From: Lomentospora prolificans
Taxonomy: Eukaryota > Ascomycota > Sordariomycetes > Microascales > Microascaceae
Reading direction: 5' to 3'
NCBI GenBank assembly: GCA_029532625.1
Contig: JARFXM010000004.1
Location: forward strand, 1,922,001 to 1,986,000
Length of the DNA: 64,000 nt
The position numbers were made by a program, and so were the translations under genes. Below, one piece after another: positions 35,402 to 46,851 of this stretch. The notes beneath the pieces are model-generated. The model was not told the origin of the DNA. It worked only from the letters and a program-made list of their open reading frames with translations, and did no database searches. Position 1 is the first letter of the stretch, and each line of letters starts with the position of its first letter.

Positions 35402-38101
35402 ATGGCGGCATCCAGCCATGTGATGGCTGGTAGTTTGCCTACAACAGCCCCCGAGACCATCTCTGACACTCAGGGAAATGCGACCAGCACACTGACGGAG
35501 GAGGAGCGGTTTGTGATACAGGAATGCCAAAAAATCATCCAGTTTAGGGACAAGATCCTTGCTGGTGCTCACCCTAAGATCCAGCTTCCTCCGCAGGTCG
35601 CCGCAAGAGTAGCAGCCTCGCAACAGGCGCCGCCTTCTGGCCCATCATCAACAGCTGATGCCTCGAGACAATGGCCACGTAGTCGTCAGACGAATCACGA
35701 GTCCGTTGATGCGAACTCGTCCCTCGGTATTTCCCATTCTGCCCAAGCCGCGGCATCGTCTGCCTCTGCATCAAAATCATTTGCCTCGGGAAAGATGGAG
35801 ATAAATCCAATCTTCCTTGAAAAGTCGGAGGAATTGATAAGGGCGGAGCTGAGGCTGGAAAGGGAAAAGCTTGAGCGGGCTATAAAAGAGGAGGTTGATC
35901 AACAAAAGAGATCCAAGTTCAACGCCGCCCAGCCTGAGAGCCCTCAAGATGATCTAGACGTATCTGATATTTTCGCCAAGGCGCAGGCCATCGTACAGGC
36001 GGCCATCAGCCCTTCTGTTGCTGTCACTAGAAACGTCACTAACGCTGCAGCCGACGAAGACACCTCGTTCGACGAGAACGACTACTATTCTTCCAGGCAT
36101 GATACCCTCGAGTCTCGTGAGAGCCTCGCCGGCGTCGAACAAATCGAGCTCGTCGAATCCAATGTAGCCTCGCGAACAACCGACAAACATGCAGCACCAC
36201 CACCCGCCGTCAAACCTACTGAGCTTGGGCTGTTTCATAAACAGCCACCTGCTGGCCCTCGAGCTGACGGTTATTTGCCCACCCAGCCAGTTCGGATCCC
36301 CCATCAGATCCCCCCCTCCCCACCCCATCTCCCATATGACGTTCCCACATCTAACCCTGCACCCCAGTCGGACTCGGCTGGCGCGGATAGCAGTGGCGCG
36401 AACGGTGGCGCGAACGATGGTCAGTCTAGACAAACACAGGCATTTCGAAGGCCCAACCGAATGCGGAACGCGCAGGATTCACTAGAGAGCGGCGAGGCTA
36501 CCCAATCTGACACCTCAGGTCGAATAGATAGCCACCAAAAATCGAATCGGCAACCGATGAACGATGCGGAGCACGGAGGAGCGAGCCAACGACGGGCGCC
36601 ACCCCTTGTCCGATCCCACAATTTGACCCCCGTCGCGCCGCAAGCTGCGCATGTTTCCTCCTTAATAGGTGCCAATCCGGTCCTGCTTCCCCACGCAGGT
36701 GATACTTCGGAAAATGGTGTACCGCGAGGTGCGCCGGCGCAGGTAGCAGCACTACGAGGTGAGCTCAGAGGAATTTCCAGCCCCGAAAGCTCTTCCCCAC
36801 AAGCCAAAGCCGGGGATCGGAAGAAAGGGAAGAAGAAGAACAAGCGCAAAGCAGATAGACTCGGCCAAGATGCTTCTTCGGCGCCGTACATTAAGCCCGA
36901 ACCGCGGTCGCCTTCTCCCCTCTCTGCCCCGGCGAATATTCGACCAGCGAAGCGCCAGAAACAGGGGCAGCCGTACGGTTTGTTGCCTGACGATCCTCCG
37001 CGCCCAGGACCCAGCCGTCCCGATTACTATCAGCGAGCGGGACCAGGCCAGGTCGAGCGGGTTCCAGTATCGTATGGGAGGAACGAGGACTTGTACCAAG
37101 TTGGTCCAAGTGGCGGGGATCACCGCTTGGCGGAACCGGCTTACGGGCGGGTTCATCGTGATGACCCCCGTGGTCCAGCTCCTCATTACATCCAGCAAGG
37201 CCAATCACCGAGGGCGAGGTATCCAGTTCAGTATACCGACGAGCCTCACCACCCTATCCGATCGGCCTCCCTCGCGTTACCCAGTCGTAGTTATTACCAA
37301 GACGAATACGCTCGGGTGGAACCCGATGTCCCCCCTTCAGGCTCTCATCGGCCACATCTGAGGCATGTGCTCGTAGACGAGTTTGGCCGCGAATATTACG
37401 ACCCACAACCACGCCAATCGGTGGCGCCAGCTACACGGTATGGCGAGCCCGAGGTTATCTACGAGGGGACAGCGCCCATACGGCATTCGGTTGCGCCTCA
37501 GATACGTCCACGAGAACCTGAGGTCATCTATGAAAGGACTGCCCCGGTCCAACCCATGCCACGCAGGCCGGGCCCCGAAGTTTACGAGGAGGGTGGAGTT
37601 ATATACCGACGAGCTTCTCCTCAGCCATTCCCGGCACCTAGACGAGTAATTACGCAGCCTGAATATGGTTCCTCTGACGGCGCGGCATATCAGCCTCGTG
37701 GGTACCCTGTTCGACCGGTGGGCCCGCCTGTTGATGATTACGTCCCGGAACAAGGCTTCATTGAGCGCAGGCCCATCGACGGTCCGCCCCGTCAGTTCCT
37801 CGCACGATCGACAAGTGTTCGACCGCTAGAATCCGTCAGGTACGAGTATCCAGCGGACCCGAGGGTTCGGGTACAGGGTTCAAGGGCCGACGGAGAATAC
37901 GCGTCGCTCTCTCGACCGGACAGTCGAGTTGAGATGATGGCCCCTCCTCCAGCTCGTGACTACGGGACTCCCCATGCTGTGCAACGCTCCTACAGCGTTC
38001 GGCCTGTGGAACGATATTATGGCCAGCCTGCGCCGGTGGATGATAGGGAGGTAGCCTATATCGAGAGACCCCCTACACGACCGGATATCGTCTATCGATG
38101 A
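35402..38101 (+). CDS. Large disordered protein, unknown function
   Basis: A single uninterrupted frame of 899 codons from the ATG at 35402; the frame extends 9 nt further only through a TTG. I recognise no family. Residues about 30-65 (LTEEERFVIQECQKIIQFRDKIL) form a predicted amphipathic helix. A charged helix (about 140-190) contains RAELRLEREKLERAIKEE. The rest is Pro/Arg/Ser-rich and probably unstructured. A basic cluster KKGKKKNKRK near residue 475 looks like a nuclear or nucleolar localisation signal. The C-terminal 350 residues are rich in Arg, Tyr and Pro, with repeated EPEVIYE units near 672-720 and similar PGPEVYEE later, ending in RPDIVYR. The composition suggests a nuclear scaffold or RNA-associated protein, but this is speculative. 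The long open frame without intron and the ordinary codon use support a real gene. Confidence 0.78.
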   Translation: MAASSHVMAGSLPTTAPETISDTQGNATSTLTEEERFVIQECQKIIQFRDKILAGAHPKIQLPPQVAARVAASQQAPPSGPSSTADASRQWPRSRQTNHESVDANSSLGISHSAQAAASSASASKSFASGKMEINPIFLEKSEELIRAELRLEREKLERAIKEEVDQQKRSKFNAAQPESPQDDLDVSDIFAKAQAIVQAAISPSVAVTRNVTNAAADEDTSFDENDYYSSRHDTLESRESLAGVEQIELVESNVASRTTDKHAAPPPAVKPTELGLFHKQPPAGPRADGYLPTQPVRIPHQIPPSPPHLPYDVPTSNPAPQSDSAGADSSGANGGANDGQSRQTQAFRRPNRMRNAQDSLESGEATQSDTSGRIDSHQKSNRQPMNDAEHGGASQRRAPPLVRSHNLTPVAPQAAHVSSLIGANPVLLPHAGDTSENGVPRGAPAQVAALRGELRGISSPESSSPQAKAGDRKKGKKKNKRKADRLGQDASSAPYIKPEPRSPSPLSAPANIRPAKRQKQGQPYGLLPDDPPRPGPSRPDYYQRAGPGQVERVPVSYGRNEDLYQVGPSGGDHRLAEPAYGRVHRDDPRGPAPHYIQQGQSPRARYPVQYTDEPHHPIRSASLALPSRSYYQDEYARVEPDVPPSGSHRPHLRHVLVDEFGREYYDPQPRQSVAPATRYGEPEVIYEGTAPIRHSVAPQIRPREPEVIYERTAPVQPMPRRPGPEVYEEGGVIYRRASPQPFPAPRRVITQPEYGSSDGAAYQPRGYPVRPVGPPVDDYVPEQGFIERRPIDGPPRQFLARSTSVRPLESVRYEYPADPRVRVQGSRADGEYASLSRPDSRVEMMAPPPARDYGTPHAVQRSYSVRPVERYYGQPAPVDDREVAYIERPPTRPDIVYR
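37417..37555 (+). repeat. Diverged tandem repeat in the 35402 gene
   Basis: Two adjacent units of about 23 codons read SVAPATR...EPEVIYEGTAP and SVAPQIR...EPEVIYERTAP, followed by a partial PGPEVYEEG copy. The DNA of the units differs at many third positions, so the repeat is old and retained as protein. Confidence 0.75.
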
Positions 38102-41100
38102 AGAAGCCAGTGAGCAGAAGGAAATCACAACATTTCAACCAAATAGGCCTCTATTCTATTCCTCGTACGGATGTATTGGAGCTATTGGAGAGTATGGTAG
38201 ATATTCAGTGTGAGCGTAGAGTCAGCTCCTTGGTGGTTGATTGTTTTATAGTGTATGATTAATTTGAAAAGGTACCAATGATACACATAGGTCTATGGGA
38301 GCATAGCAGGCGGGTTGGATCGGAATGAACGCGAGATCCTTTTTCTTTCTTCGTTCTTCAACTACGATACCCGAGTTCCGTAGTGGGTCCTATCCATTCA
38401 GAAGGGACTGAAGGTTTCTCGATGGTGCTAGGTGTATTTGTGATATATGTGCCGATGAGAGTGTTGCCATCCCGTCATCGGTCCAATAGGATGCTAGTGA
38501 AGTGTAGTTGGCGAGGAGGAGGCAATCCTGTGGGGTTATCGAGTTTGGAACAAGCTAGCAAAGTTTTTTCTTCTTTTCCTTTTTGGCGCCCTTCTTGCTC
38601 CTTGCTTCTGCTCCGAGTTGAGGGATGTCGTTTTGCATGACACATATCATTTGGTTATTTCCATCAACCTGGCCGGTGCCTCGCGATAGCACTCGCTCAG
38701 GACATTTCTCAATCCAATTTGGGTCTTGTCTGCGATTCCGAAACATTTGTAAGGCACGGATGGTTGATTCGGGGGGGGGGGTTTCCCAAGCACGCTGGAT
38801 GGACCTTCATGGCACTCGAAATGTTTCCAGTTCTGTCGAGCTTGTGAGCAAGGCTCCCTTTGCTGCAAGGGAGAAGAAAAACAAGGAGCGTTTTGGCCCA
38901 AAAGAACGAGGTTTGCACATGCACCCTCATACACACGCAACAGGTTACTAGCTTTCCAGTTTTCCCATATCTTTTTACATCATTGCCACAATTTCCAGGT
39001 CGGGAACGACATGCGAGCGAGCGCTACAGCTTGGTGCGAGGGAATATTTTCCCCTCTTTTCCCCATTCACGCTCTTTTGCTTCTTGACCTGTGGCGTCTT
39101 ACGTAAATGGCAATGCAATCTTTGGCCGCAGGTGATTTGGCGGATAGTTTAGTGTCTTGCACCTAAACTGGAAGCCGTTTAGTGAAGCAAGAGCTCGGCT
39201 TCTTACTGGTACGTCCCAGACAAGTGTCGGCTTTGGAACTGTTAGAGGACTGAAGCTTGAGAGTAGGGTGGGCGGTCGGGATGTCGTAGCTTTGGTAGAT
39301 CTGGGGTTCAAGCGCACGACCCCAACGGTAAAGATCGGCCTTTTTTACTCTTTGTACAAGTTGATGGACTGCTCACTCCGGAAGGGAATGGCATCTCGAG
39401 ACGGCTACATCTTCTCCCTTGTTCGTTGGCCGGCACCGCGTGTGGGTCCGTATTAAGAGGGGCTTAATGTGTGAGGAGAGAGTTTGGGGGTTAAAAGGGC
39501 ATTTCTTGCAGGCTCAAGTTTGCTGTGTTAAAGGTAGGATGTGATAGGCCCATCCATGTGGTTTGATACCATTCATTAAGCTGACAAGACGGATAAGGTG
39601 GCAGGTTTCGAGAGGACAGAAAACCAGGAGTTGTAGATCAATCTGATCTTCGGCTCGTCGACTAGAGTCCTGGCTGGCAATACCGCCTTTCCAGTGGCAC
39701 TTACTGTTGCTCGGTTGGAGGAAACTGGATCGGTAAAGGGTTTGACGGCGATCATTGGGGGGCATGCGATATTGAAAGGGCTTTCTTCTACGTTGGAGTG
39801 TATTGAAGGGCTTGAAGTAAGAGGGGATGTGAAGGAGATTCTATTAGCGATCGACGAGGTCTCTGCTTCCTAGAGACATGCTTCCTCCCCGTATGAGGTG
39901 AAGCAGATCCCACTCCTCGAGATCTGTGCTTGCGGCAGCATTCTGTTGGATAATCATACCAGGGGACTTCCATCTCGGCACATCGTCGAAGGCGCATGCT
40001 GATCCACTAATGGTGCATGTCTTAACCTTAGTTGACGGCTCAATTTTTGAGATTGAGACCCCGCTGGCGGTACCGCGCAGAAGCAAAAGGGCAGAGGGAA
40101 CGCGAGGGTAACGAAAGGACCCCGAGATTATTTGTGTGCACATCTGATATTGGTATTTGTCTCCTGTTATCAAGCCCTTGGGGAACCGCCTTTGCGAACA
40201 TATACCCCGTGCTATATCAGGGGTTTTATATGGCTGCTTGATGAACAGGTTTCTGTTTCTGCAGAGCCATGCTGCATGCACCGAGTGTTAGTCAAATCAA
40301 GATTTGGCAAACATCCTGGCCTGTCAATCGCACTCCTCCACCATCGTAACTTGGGATGGCCGCATGGGCCCATTGCTCCCGAGATTTGGACGGACACTCG
40401 GAGGCCGCTGGCTGGGGGCGCCGCATTGATCAGTTGACGTGTCTAATGGGCTGGGACGGATCATCAGTAGCGAGCCCATCTCCTTGAAATCTGCTCTAAG
40501 CCTCAATGTCGTGCAATATTAGTATGTCTCGTACCTTTTCCTTCCTGTTACTGTTATGTATTATGGCCTAAAACACGATCCACAGCTGGCTCCGTACTTC
40601 GTAGTGTATGTGGGGGCACAGGGGACAGGGAAAGGGCTTGTCTGAAGTTGGCTAATATTCCCGAGGACATCGTTCGTCCAAAGGAGCTTTGGTGCCAGGA
40701 ATTAGAGTCTCAAGAGAACATAACTACAAAGTACAGAGGAAACTGACGACGCATCCATTACATACGAGCAAGGCGCAGACCGAGAGACCGAGAGACAAAA
40801 AAGACCCATTGACAGCTCGACCCCGGTCCAACACTGACGCGTTACCCTCTGGCTGGGGGCTGTTGCTTCAGGTGAGTACTGGTAGCTGCCGGCAGCTGGC
40901 CGCTTTGAGTATATGGCCAGCCAGCTAATTTACCACTGGTCGACGCCCCGAAGGAAGCCGGAATGCACACACAGTCCAATTCCCACTCGAGCACGGATCA
41001 TTGATACTGCCCCAAGGGACACTAAACTGGGTTACAAGTGGAGCTCTCTTGGGTCGGAAGATGCCTGTTGCTCACGGTCTCGTCTGCACCGCTTGTCAAG

Positions 41101-43483
41101 CCTTATTGTGTAGGCGTCCCCGCCTGAGTCCGCGTGTCATCGAGCATTTGGGCCGAGAAAGAAAGGCGGCTGGCCGCTGTACTTTTGTCTAAATCTGACG
41201 GAGCCAGCCTGAAAAAGGCCCTTGCTGGGGATTTGTCCGACCAGCCAGCGGATGGACAGACGCGGCTGCAGGGGTGTCAGAACCCCAAGAGTCCAATTTC
41301 GAAGTTTTCGGGTCAGGCGACGCAGCGAAGGTCAGGCGAGGAGTTTTTCTCTCTTATTCTCCAGCGACAGGGCAGGTGCAGGAAGAACATACTATACTAC
41401 AAGGGACTGAGGTTGCGTCCCGGCCCCTCCGGTAGTTGTTCCCATTACACTGGGGCACAAGGTCAGCGAATTAGAGACGCTGGCCAAGCTGTATCCCGAA
41501 GAATGAGGCTCTTTCTGGGTACAACTCCCTTCTCCCTCGGAGAGTGCGGACGGAACCCGACTCGTCTTCGTCCCTTTTCGCGCGCATAAAAATGACCGTA
41601 GCGAATCATACAGTCTATCGAGCCTGTTTAGGCCTTGTGAAGCGTGGGACCTGGTGGGGCATAGTGCGCAGCAATGGTGGTGCGAAGTGCAGTGAGAACG
41701 CCGAAAACTCGGGAAAAGCCTGATTGGCAATACGCGCCCGTTAAGAGCTTCGTCCATCGATAGTTCCTGATGTAATCTTTTTGTGGAGGTACGAAGTCAG
41801 GTCGAAGCAAGGCAAGGGCAGCCGGCAGGAATGAGGACAAGAACAGCCAGCGGCCTGGAAGTTTCCCCCGAGGCTCAGGGATTTGTCCAGGTACACGGTC
41901 AATCGCCAGGCGTACAGTCCACTGCGCGTAAATTGGTCCGAGAAGATGGGAGCCCCCAAAGCAGTCTCTTTAGGATACTTCCAAATTGCAATTAGACCCC
42001 AAAGAACACTGTATGCGTGCATAAAACTTGGCTGTGTCTACCGCGTTCCTGGTGGTTTCTCACACGGACATCCCGAGTTTCCTCAACCTTTCCAAGGTTC
42101 ACATGGTGCATGTCACTAGTGGCACCTCGAGTGCATGTACTGCCTTGTCAGGAAGGACTGGGTACATCGAGTCACGTGATAGTAGGCTTTGCTCGATACC
42201 CCAACCTAATGACTCTCGTGGCTCTCCAGTTGCTGCTCAGGTTTCCTACTATCTTGCCCGAGTCTTGAATCTTAGACGGCGCCGAGAGATTGAGGTTATA
42301 CATGTGTGAGAAACGGGCGGCCTAGCTCTGTCGTATTATTTAATTGACGTGTTCGGACAAGCTGTCCTGGATCAGAACCTGGCACGCTAACCCACGGAGC
42401 GTACCACTATTACGTGTGGCACGTCTTTCTCAAATTACCTCGAGCACTGCCTCAATGGAGCTCCGAAAAAAGTAATACATTGGTCTTAGGAGGCTCTGGA
42501 GTAGAGGTGACAGAACTAATCACCCGCATTTCGATTGAAAAGCCTCCAGCGCCAGCGACAAGTACCTATCCTGAGAAAGGGAGTGTTGAGTTACATTAGG
42601 CTCCGTCAAGCATGTGTTTAGGACAGATCCCATGGACATAGAAAAATGTGGTCGCAACCTTCGAGGGACATGATTCTTTGCTCTGATAGTCGATGGGTAA
42701 GATGGGGCAGGCCCTAATATTATGTTGGCCTGGCCATCTGACTCTTCTGATCAATGGCAATTGTACCCGGTACGGTAAGAGGTACCCAGTATTCTCGGCA
42801 GGAGCCTTCCATATGCCTGGCAGGGTTGCCCATTTCGAGACTGTGCCAGGGCCACCAGCCTATCAGTTGGTGGTACTATCAAATGAACTGTCGACTTCAA
42901 GGCTCAAAGTCACTTCTCACCTACCCGCCCACCGCCAAAAAAGTAACTAGGCCCACCAAATGGCCTGGAGCCGACAGGGCACTCCCCGCCTATCGGGATT
43001 GCGTGCAGCTGCTAAACCTAACCACCGTTTCCTCGTCTTTCTCTTTCCTGACTAAACCACCCTTCCTCAACCTTCTTTCCCTCCTTTCCTTCTACAACCT
43101 CTCAACCAACTTCTGCTCTCGTATCGAGGCCAGAAACCACCAAAAGAACCGCTCACAATCCCCTCCTTTCCCCTGCCCCATTCCCTTCTTGATCTATTCG
43201 TGTCTCCTTCTCCCATTTCTTTTTTTCGGCCCTCTTTTTCTTCCCAGGCGAGATCGTTTGATACCCTTTTTTTCTTAACCTGTCATTCCCCCTTTGGTCT
43301 AGCCCGAGTCTTCCCCGCCGATAACCCCCCAGCTTCCCCGTGTTCGAGCTTTTTCGAGTCCCACCCATTCCCTCTCGTGGTCATTGTTCCAATTCATGAT
43401 ATCGATCACCACCAAGGCCACGCAGCGAATTTGTCGGCACCGGTGTTGTTCAACCCATCGTCTCATTTGTTACCTCGGCCACT
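38102..43483. other. 5.4-kb gene-free region upstream of the KH gene
   Basis: No gene is supported. The left few hundred bases are the 3' region of the 35402 gene, with one ATACCC at 38367-38372. A G10 run lies near 38771. CCAGCCAG motifs occur at 40917-40924 and 41241-41248. From about 43020 to 43480 the plus strand is strongly CT-rich and probably the promoter and leader of the KH gene. Open frames of 99-174 codons (39157-39456, 41134-41589 with a GTG start, 42754-43278) have no family resemblance. Confidence 0.5.
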
Positions 43484-46400
43484 ATGAATAAGCTGTCGAA
43501 CATGCGTCAGTGGTCAGAGCGGATGAGTCCCAACTTCGCTATCGGAGGTCGTCCGAACATACCGGTCAACTCGCTCAATCCCCATACAAAGGCAGCCGCA
43601 ATTCCCCAGGGACCCCCCATCGCCTCGCCCCAGGGAGATGCGACGATCCATTACTCGTTCAACGTGCCTTTCGCCTCCGATCTAGCGGGACCCAACACGG
43701 AGGACATTCTCCACGCTACTACCGATGCCGTCCTCCGCTGGACTCATCCCGAAGACGCTCCCGACGATGTGCCCGTCCATGACCTTCCAGTCCACGCTCA
43801 AAACTTGGCAAACTTGCAGAGGTTATGTAGGGATCTTTCAGCCGGCCCTCTCCCTGTAGAGGCCAGCGTTGTCACTACTACTCCAAAGGGCACCAAGGGT
43901 CAGGTTACCACCGTCTGCGTCTCAGGCTCTCCTGAGCTCGTTCAAAAGAGCCGGGAAACCATTCTCAACGATACCCCCATCTCATTGGTGCGTATTGTCA
44001 CCTGAATAGTAATTGACCGTTGCTCTGCTTGTGGAGGCTAACTCTGAGTTATAGCGATGTACCCACATCGATATCGACGGCAAGCTTGTCTGCGACCTTG
44101 TGGCAGGCGTTCTCAAGAAGCCCGTAATTGAAGATCTCGATACCATCTCTGCGTACTGCGGTGTCGACATTTTCCTCCTCGGCCCGAAGCTCACCCCCAT
44201 GGTCGATGGCATGACCGGCGACGCGGAGACAAGAGTCGATCAGCGATGGAGAATCGCGATCTATGGAGATGTGCTCGCTGCTGAGCATGCTAAGGCCCGT
44301 GTCCTGATCCAGATCGATCGTTTGGTATAGTTTTACCCACCTTTCATACCCACTTGCAATATAGCGCGGTGACAGGGTGGATATCAAGGCATTATTGAAC
44401 TTGCTTTACTAATTCTGCCTCTGATAGCTCGGTCGTGTTGTCGATGCTGTCCAGTTGGAACTCTCGGTTCATCAAATCATTTGTGGACGCCACCGAAAGA
44501 ACATCAAGCTTATCGAGTCTGCGACTGGAACCGCCATCTACTTCCCGCCGCCATTCTCTCAGATGTATCGCTACTGCCCCCCTAACGCCTGTCGCCGCGA
44601 TCCGAATGACATTTTCATCACCGGTGAGAACCAGCAAGCCATCGAGATGGCCAAGCAGAGACTTCATGACGCTGCCCTTCGAGTTCGAGTTTTCGTCAAG
44701 GATGTGCAGATTACCCCGGCTAAGATTGACAGCATCCTCCTCACGCGCCTCGACAAAGTTCGAAAGATTATGGAGACCAACGCTGCTTACATCATGTTCC
44801 CACCTCTCGCCAGCCAACGCAACATGGTCCGTGTGCAAGGTCTCGATGTGTTGCATGTTGAGCGCGCGATTCGAGAGATCATGGCCTTGGTACGATCTCG
44901 CCTGCACGTACTGATATTGATCTTGTATCGGCTAACTCTTTTGTATAGGCTGGCCAATTCTACAGCGCTTCGTGGCTTATCCAGCATCCCGACCCTCGTC
45001 AGCAGCCTCCCAACCCCGCCGACATTCGCACGACACTTGGTGATGTCTGTGCCAATTCCGATGCTGAGATCTCCTTCGATAGGCACAGCTTCAACCTGAC
45101 CGGATCCGACGATGCTGTCAAGGCTGCTTTGTCCGTCATGTCAGAGATCAAGTTCATCGTCCAGTCTCAGTACCAAATTCGTGTAAAAATCGAACTAGCC
45201 AGCGAGCACAAGGAATTCGTTAGTGGCAAGAAGAATGGCAAGATCAATAAGATCATGGGTTCCAGTGCGTTTCCGTCTTTCCGATCTTTCCGAGGATAAC
45301 TCATAGCCGCTAACCTTTGGTTTAGGTAACGTTCAAATTATTTTTGATGGGTTTAATGAGTACAACTTCAATATCGACGTCATGGCCGTAAATTACGAGT
45401 TTATGAAACGAGGACTCAGCATGGTGGAACAAGAGATGCCTGCCTCCATCTCCTTCCATGTCCCAGACCAGTATCACAAGCGCATCATTGGCATTGGCGG
45501 CCAGCACATCCAGAGAATTATGAAGAAGCACTCTGTCTTCGTTAAATTCTCCAATGCCATGGATCGTGGTGGTATGAGTCGGGAGGATGACGACATCAAG
45601 GTTGACAACGTCATCTGCCGTACCCCCGCTCGTAATGCTCAAAACCTCGATGCTGTCAAGAATGAGATTCTCGAGATGGTTGACCGAGCTGTAAGTTTTT
45701 AAATAAATGCCCTGCAAGACGGGCCCAAACCGTGTTAACCGTGTTAACAATCGTAAAATAGGACTCGGAGTACACGTCTCAGACTGTCAACGTTGACCGA
45801 CTTTACCACCGCCAGCTTCTTGCCCGCCTTGGTGATATTTCGGACTTGGAATCTAAGTTCAACTGCAAGATTCACTTTCCCAGCACCGAGGATGCCAGCG
45901 ATGAAGTCAAGGTCGACGGGCCCCAGTGGCAAGTCCCTCATTGCGTGGACGAGCTCTTGGTATGTAAATCGGGCTGCATACCTTTCCTGAACGAGTAATG
46001 GGCTAACTCCTGAAAAATAGGGCATGGTTCCAGATAACCACGAATTGGTTTTGGCACGTTCCACTGACCTGATCAAGTTCCTGGAGTCCCCTGATTTCGC
46101 CCATGAGCTAGTTCCCAAGTTCAAGACCCAGTATGAAGTCGAGGTCACTGTCCACCAGAATCCCGATGAGCGCAGCGAAGACGGCCAGCCTACTGTTACT
46201 TTGATGTGGAGCTTCACTCGCAACAACGCAGGTGGTCTGAGAGATGCTATCGACTTCCTCCAAGCCCAATTCGCCACTGCTGGAGTAGAGGTTAACATCG
46301 TCAAAGGCTCGATTCTGCGCCCCAAGTCTGACTCGTTTGAGGACTCGCTCCAATACTTCAATTCTCGACTGCTCCAGCATGCTCCCGCTCCGATCAAAAC

Positions 46401-46851
46401 CGATTCACCCGTCAAGCCCGCTTTCGGCGATGAAGTCGCTCGGGAGCGAAGTACGATTTTCGATCGTCTTCGGAAGCCTGGTAGCATGACCTCAATCTCG
46501 TCGTTCCTTGATCGTAGGAAGAACAGCTCGACCTCGGCAGCCAACTTTTTCAAGGGCTCAAGCAACGTTTCTAAATCGTCTCTTATCTCTATTGAGTCTG
46601 CTCGGAGCTTCAACGCTGATCGTAATCCTTGGAACGACAGCGGGGTGAACCTTCCAGAGGAAGACCACAACATCTGGGGACCACCCCAGCAGGCTGGCAC
46701 CAACGGGAGCTCCAAGCTGATGCCCCATATGCCCCAACCTGGCGATGCCACTCCACGACATGGCACGCGCGCGTCCGGTGACAGCGGGCGCCCTTCCACT
46801 TCTCATTCTACCAATTCAGGATACCCCGGCCCCATTGGGCCATTCCGTTAG
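43484..46851 (+). CDS. Multi-KH-domain RNA-binding protein (Khd4-like)
   Basis: Seven exons (43484-43987, 44055-44324, 44428-44889, 44949-45264, 45326-45690, 45762-45959, 46021-46851) give 981 residues. All six introns (59-103 nt) have GT donors and TAG acceptors, and phases agree. The protein is a string of KH modules. The clearest has RIIGIGGQHIQRIMKKH with a perfect GxxG loop (GIGG, near 573-578). Others are degenerate: HQIICGRHRKNIKLIE near 279, VSGKKNGKINKIMGS near 506, LDKVRKIMETNAAYIMF, and RLGDISDLESKFNCKIHF near 660. The C-terminal 170 residues are Ser/Pro-rich with SSFLDRRKNSS and end GPIGPFR. Several KH units in tandem recall Ustilago Khd4, which binds AUACCC in mRNAs and shapes polar growth; bicaudal-C/vigilin types are alternatives. 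AUACCC motifs follow directly downstream of the stop codon. Confidence 0.9.

Noticed and set aside
39299..39326. GGGGTTCAAG...CCCC resembling a tRNA T-arm
   Set aside because: The loop length is wrong and no acceptor, D or anticodon stems can be drawn around it.
41134..41589. 151-codon plus-strand frame
   Set aside because: It begins at GTG rather than ATG and shows no recognisable domain.
42754..43278. 174-codon plus-strand frame before the KH gene
   Set aside because: Its C-terminal half is simply the translation of the CT-rich leader (Ser/Phe/Leu/Pro), not a convincing protein.
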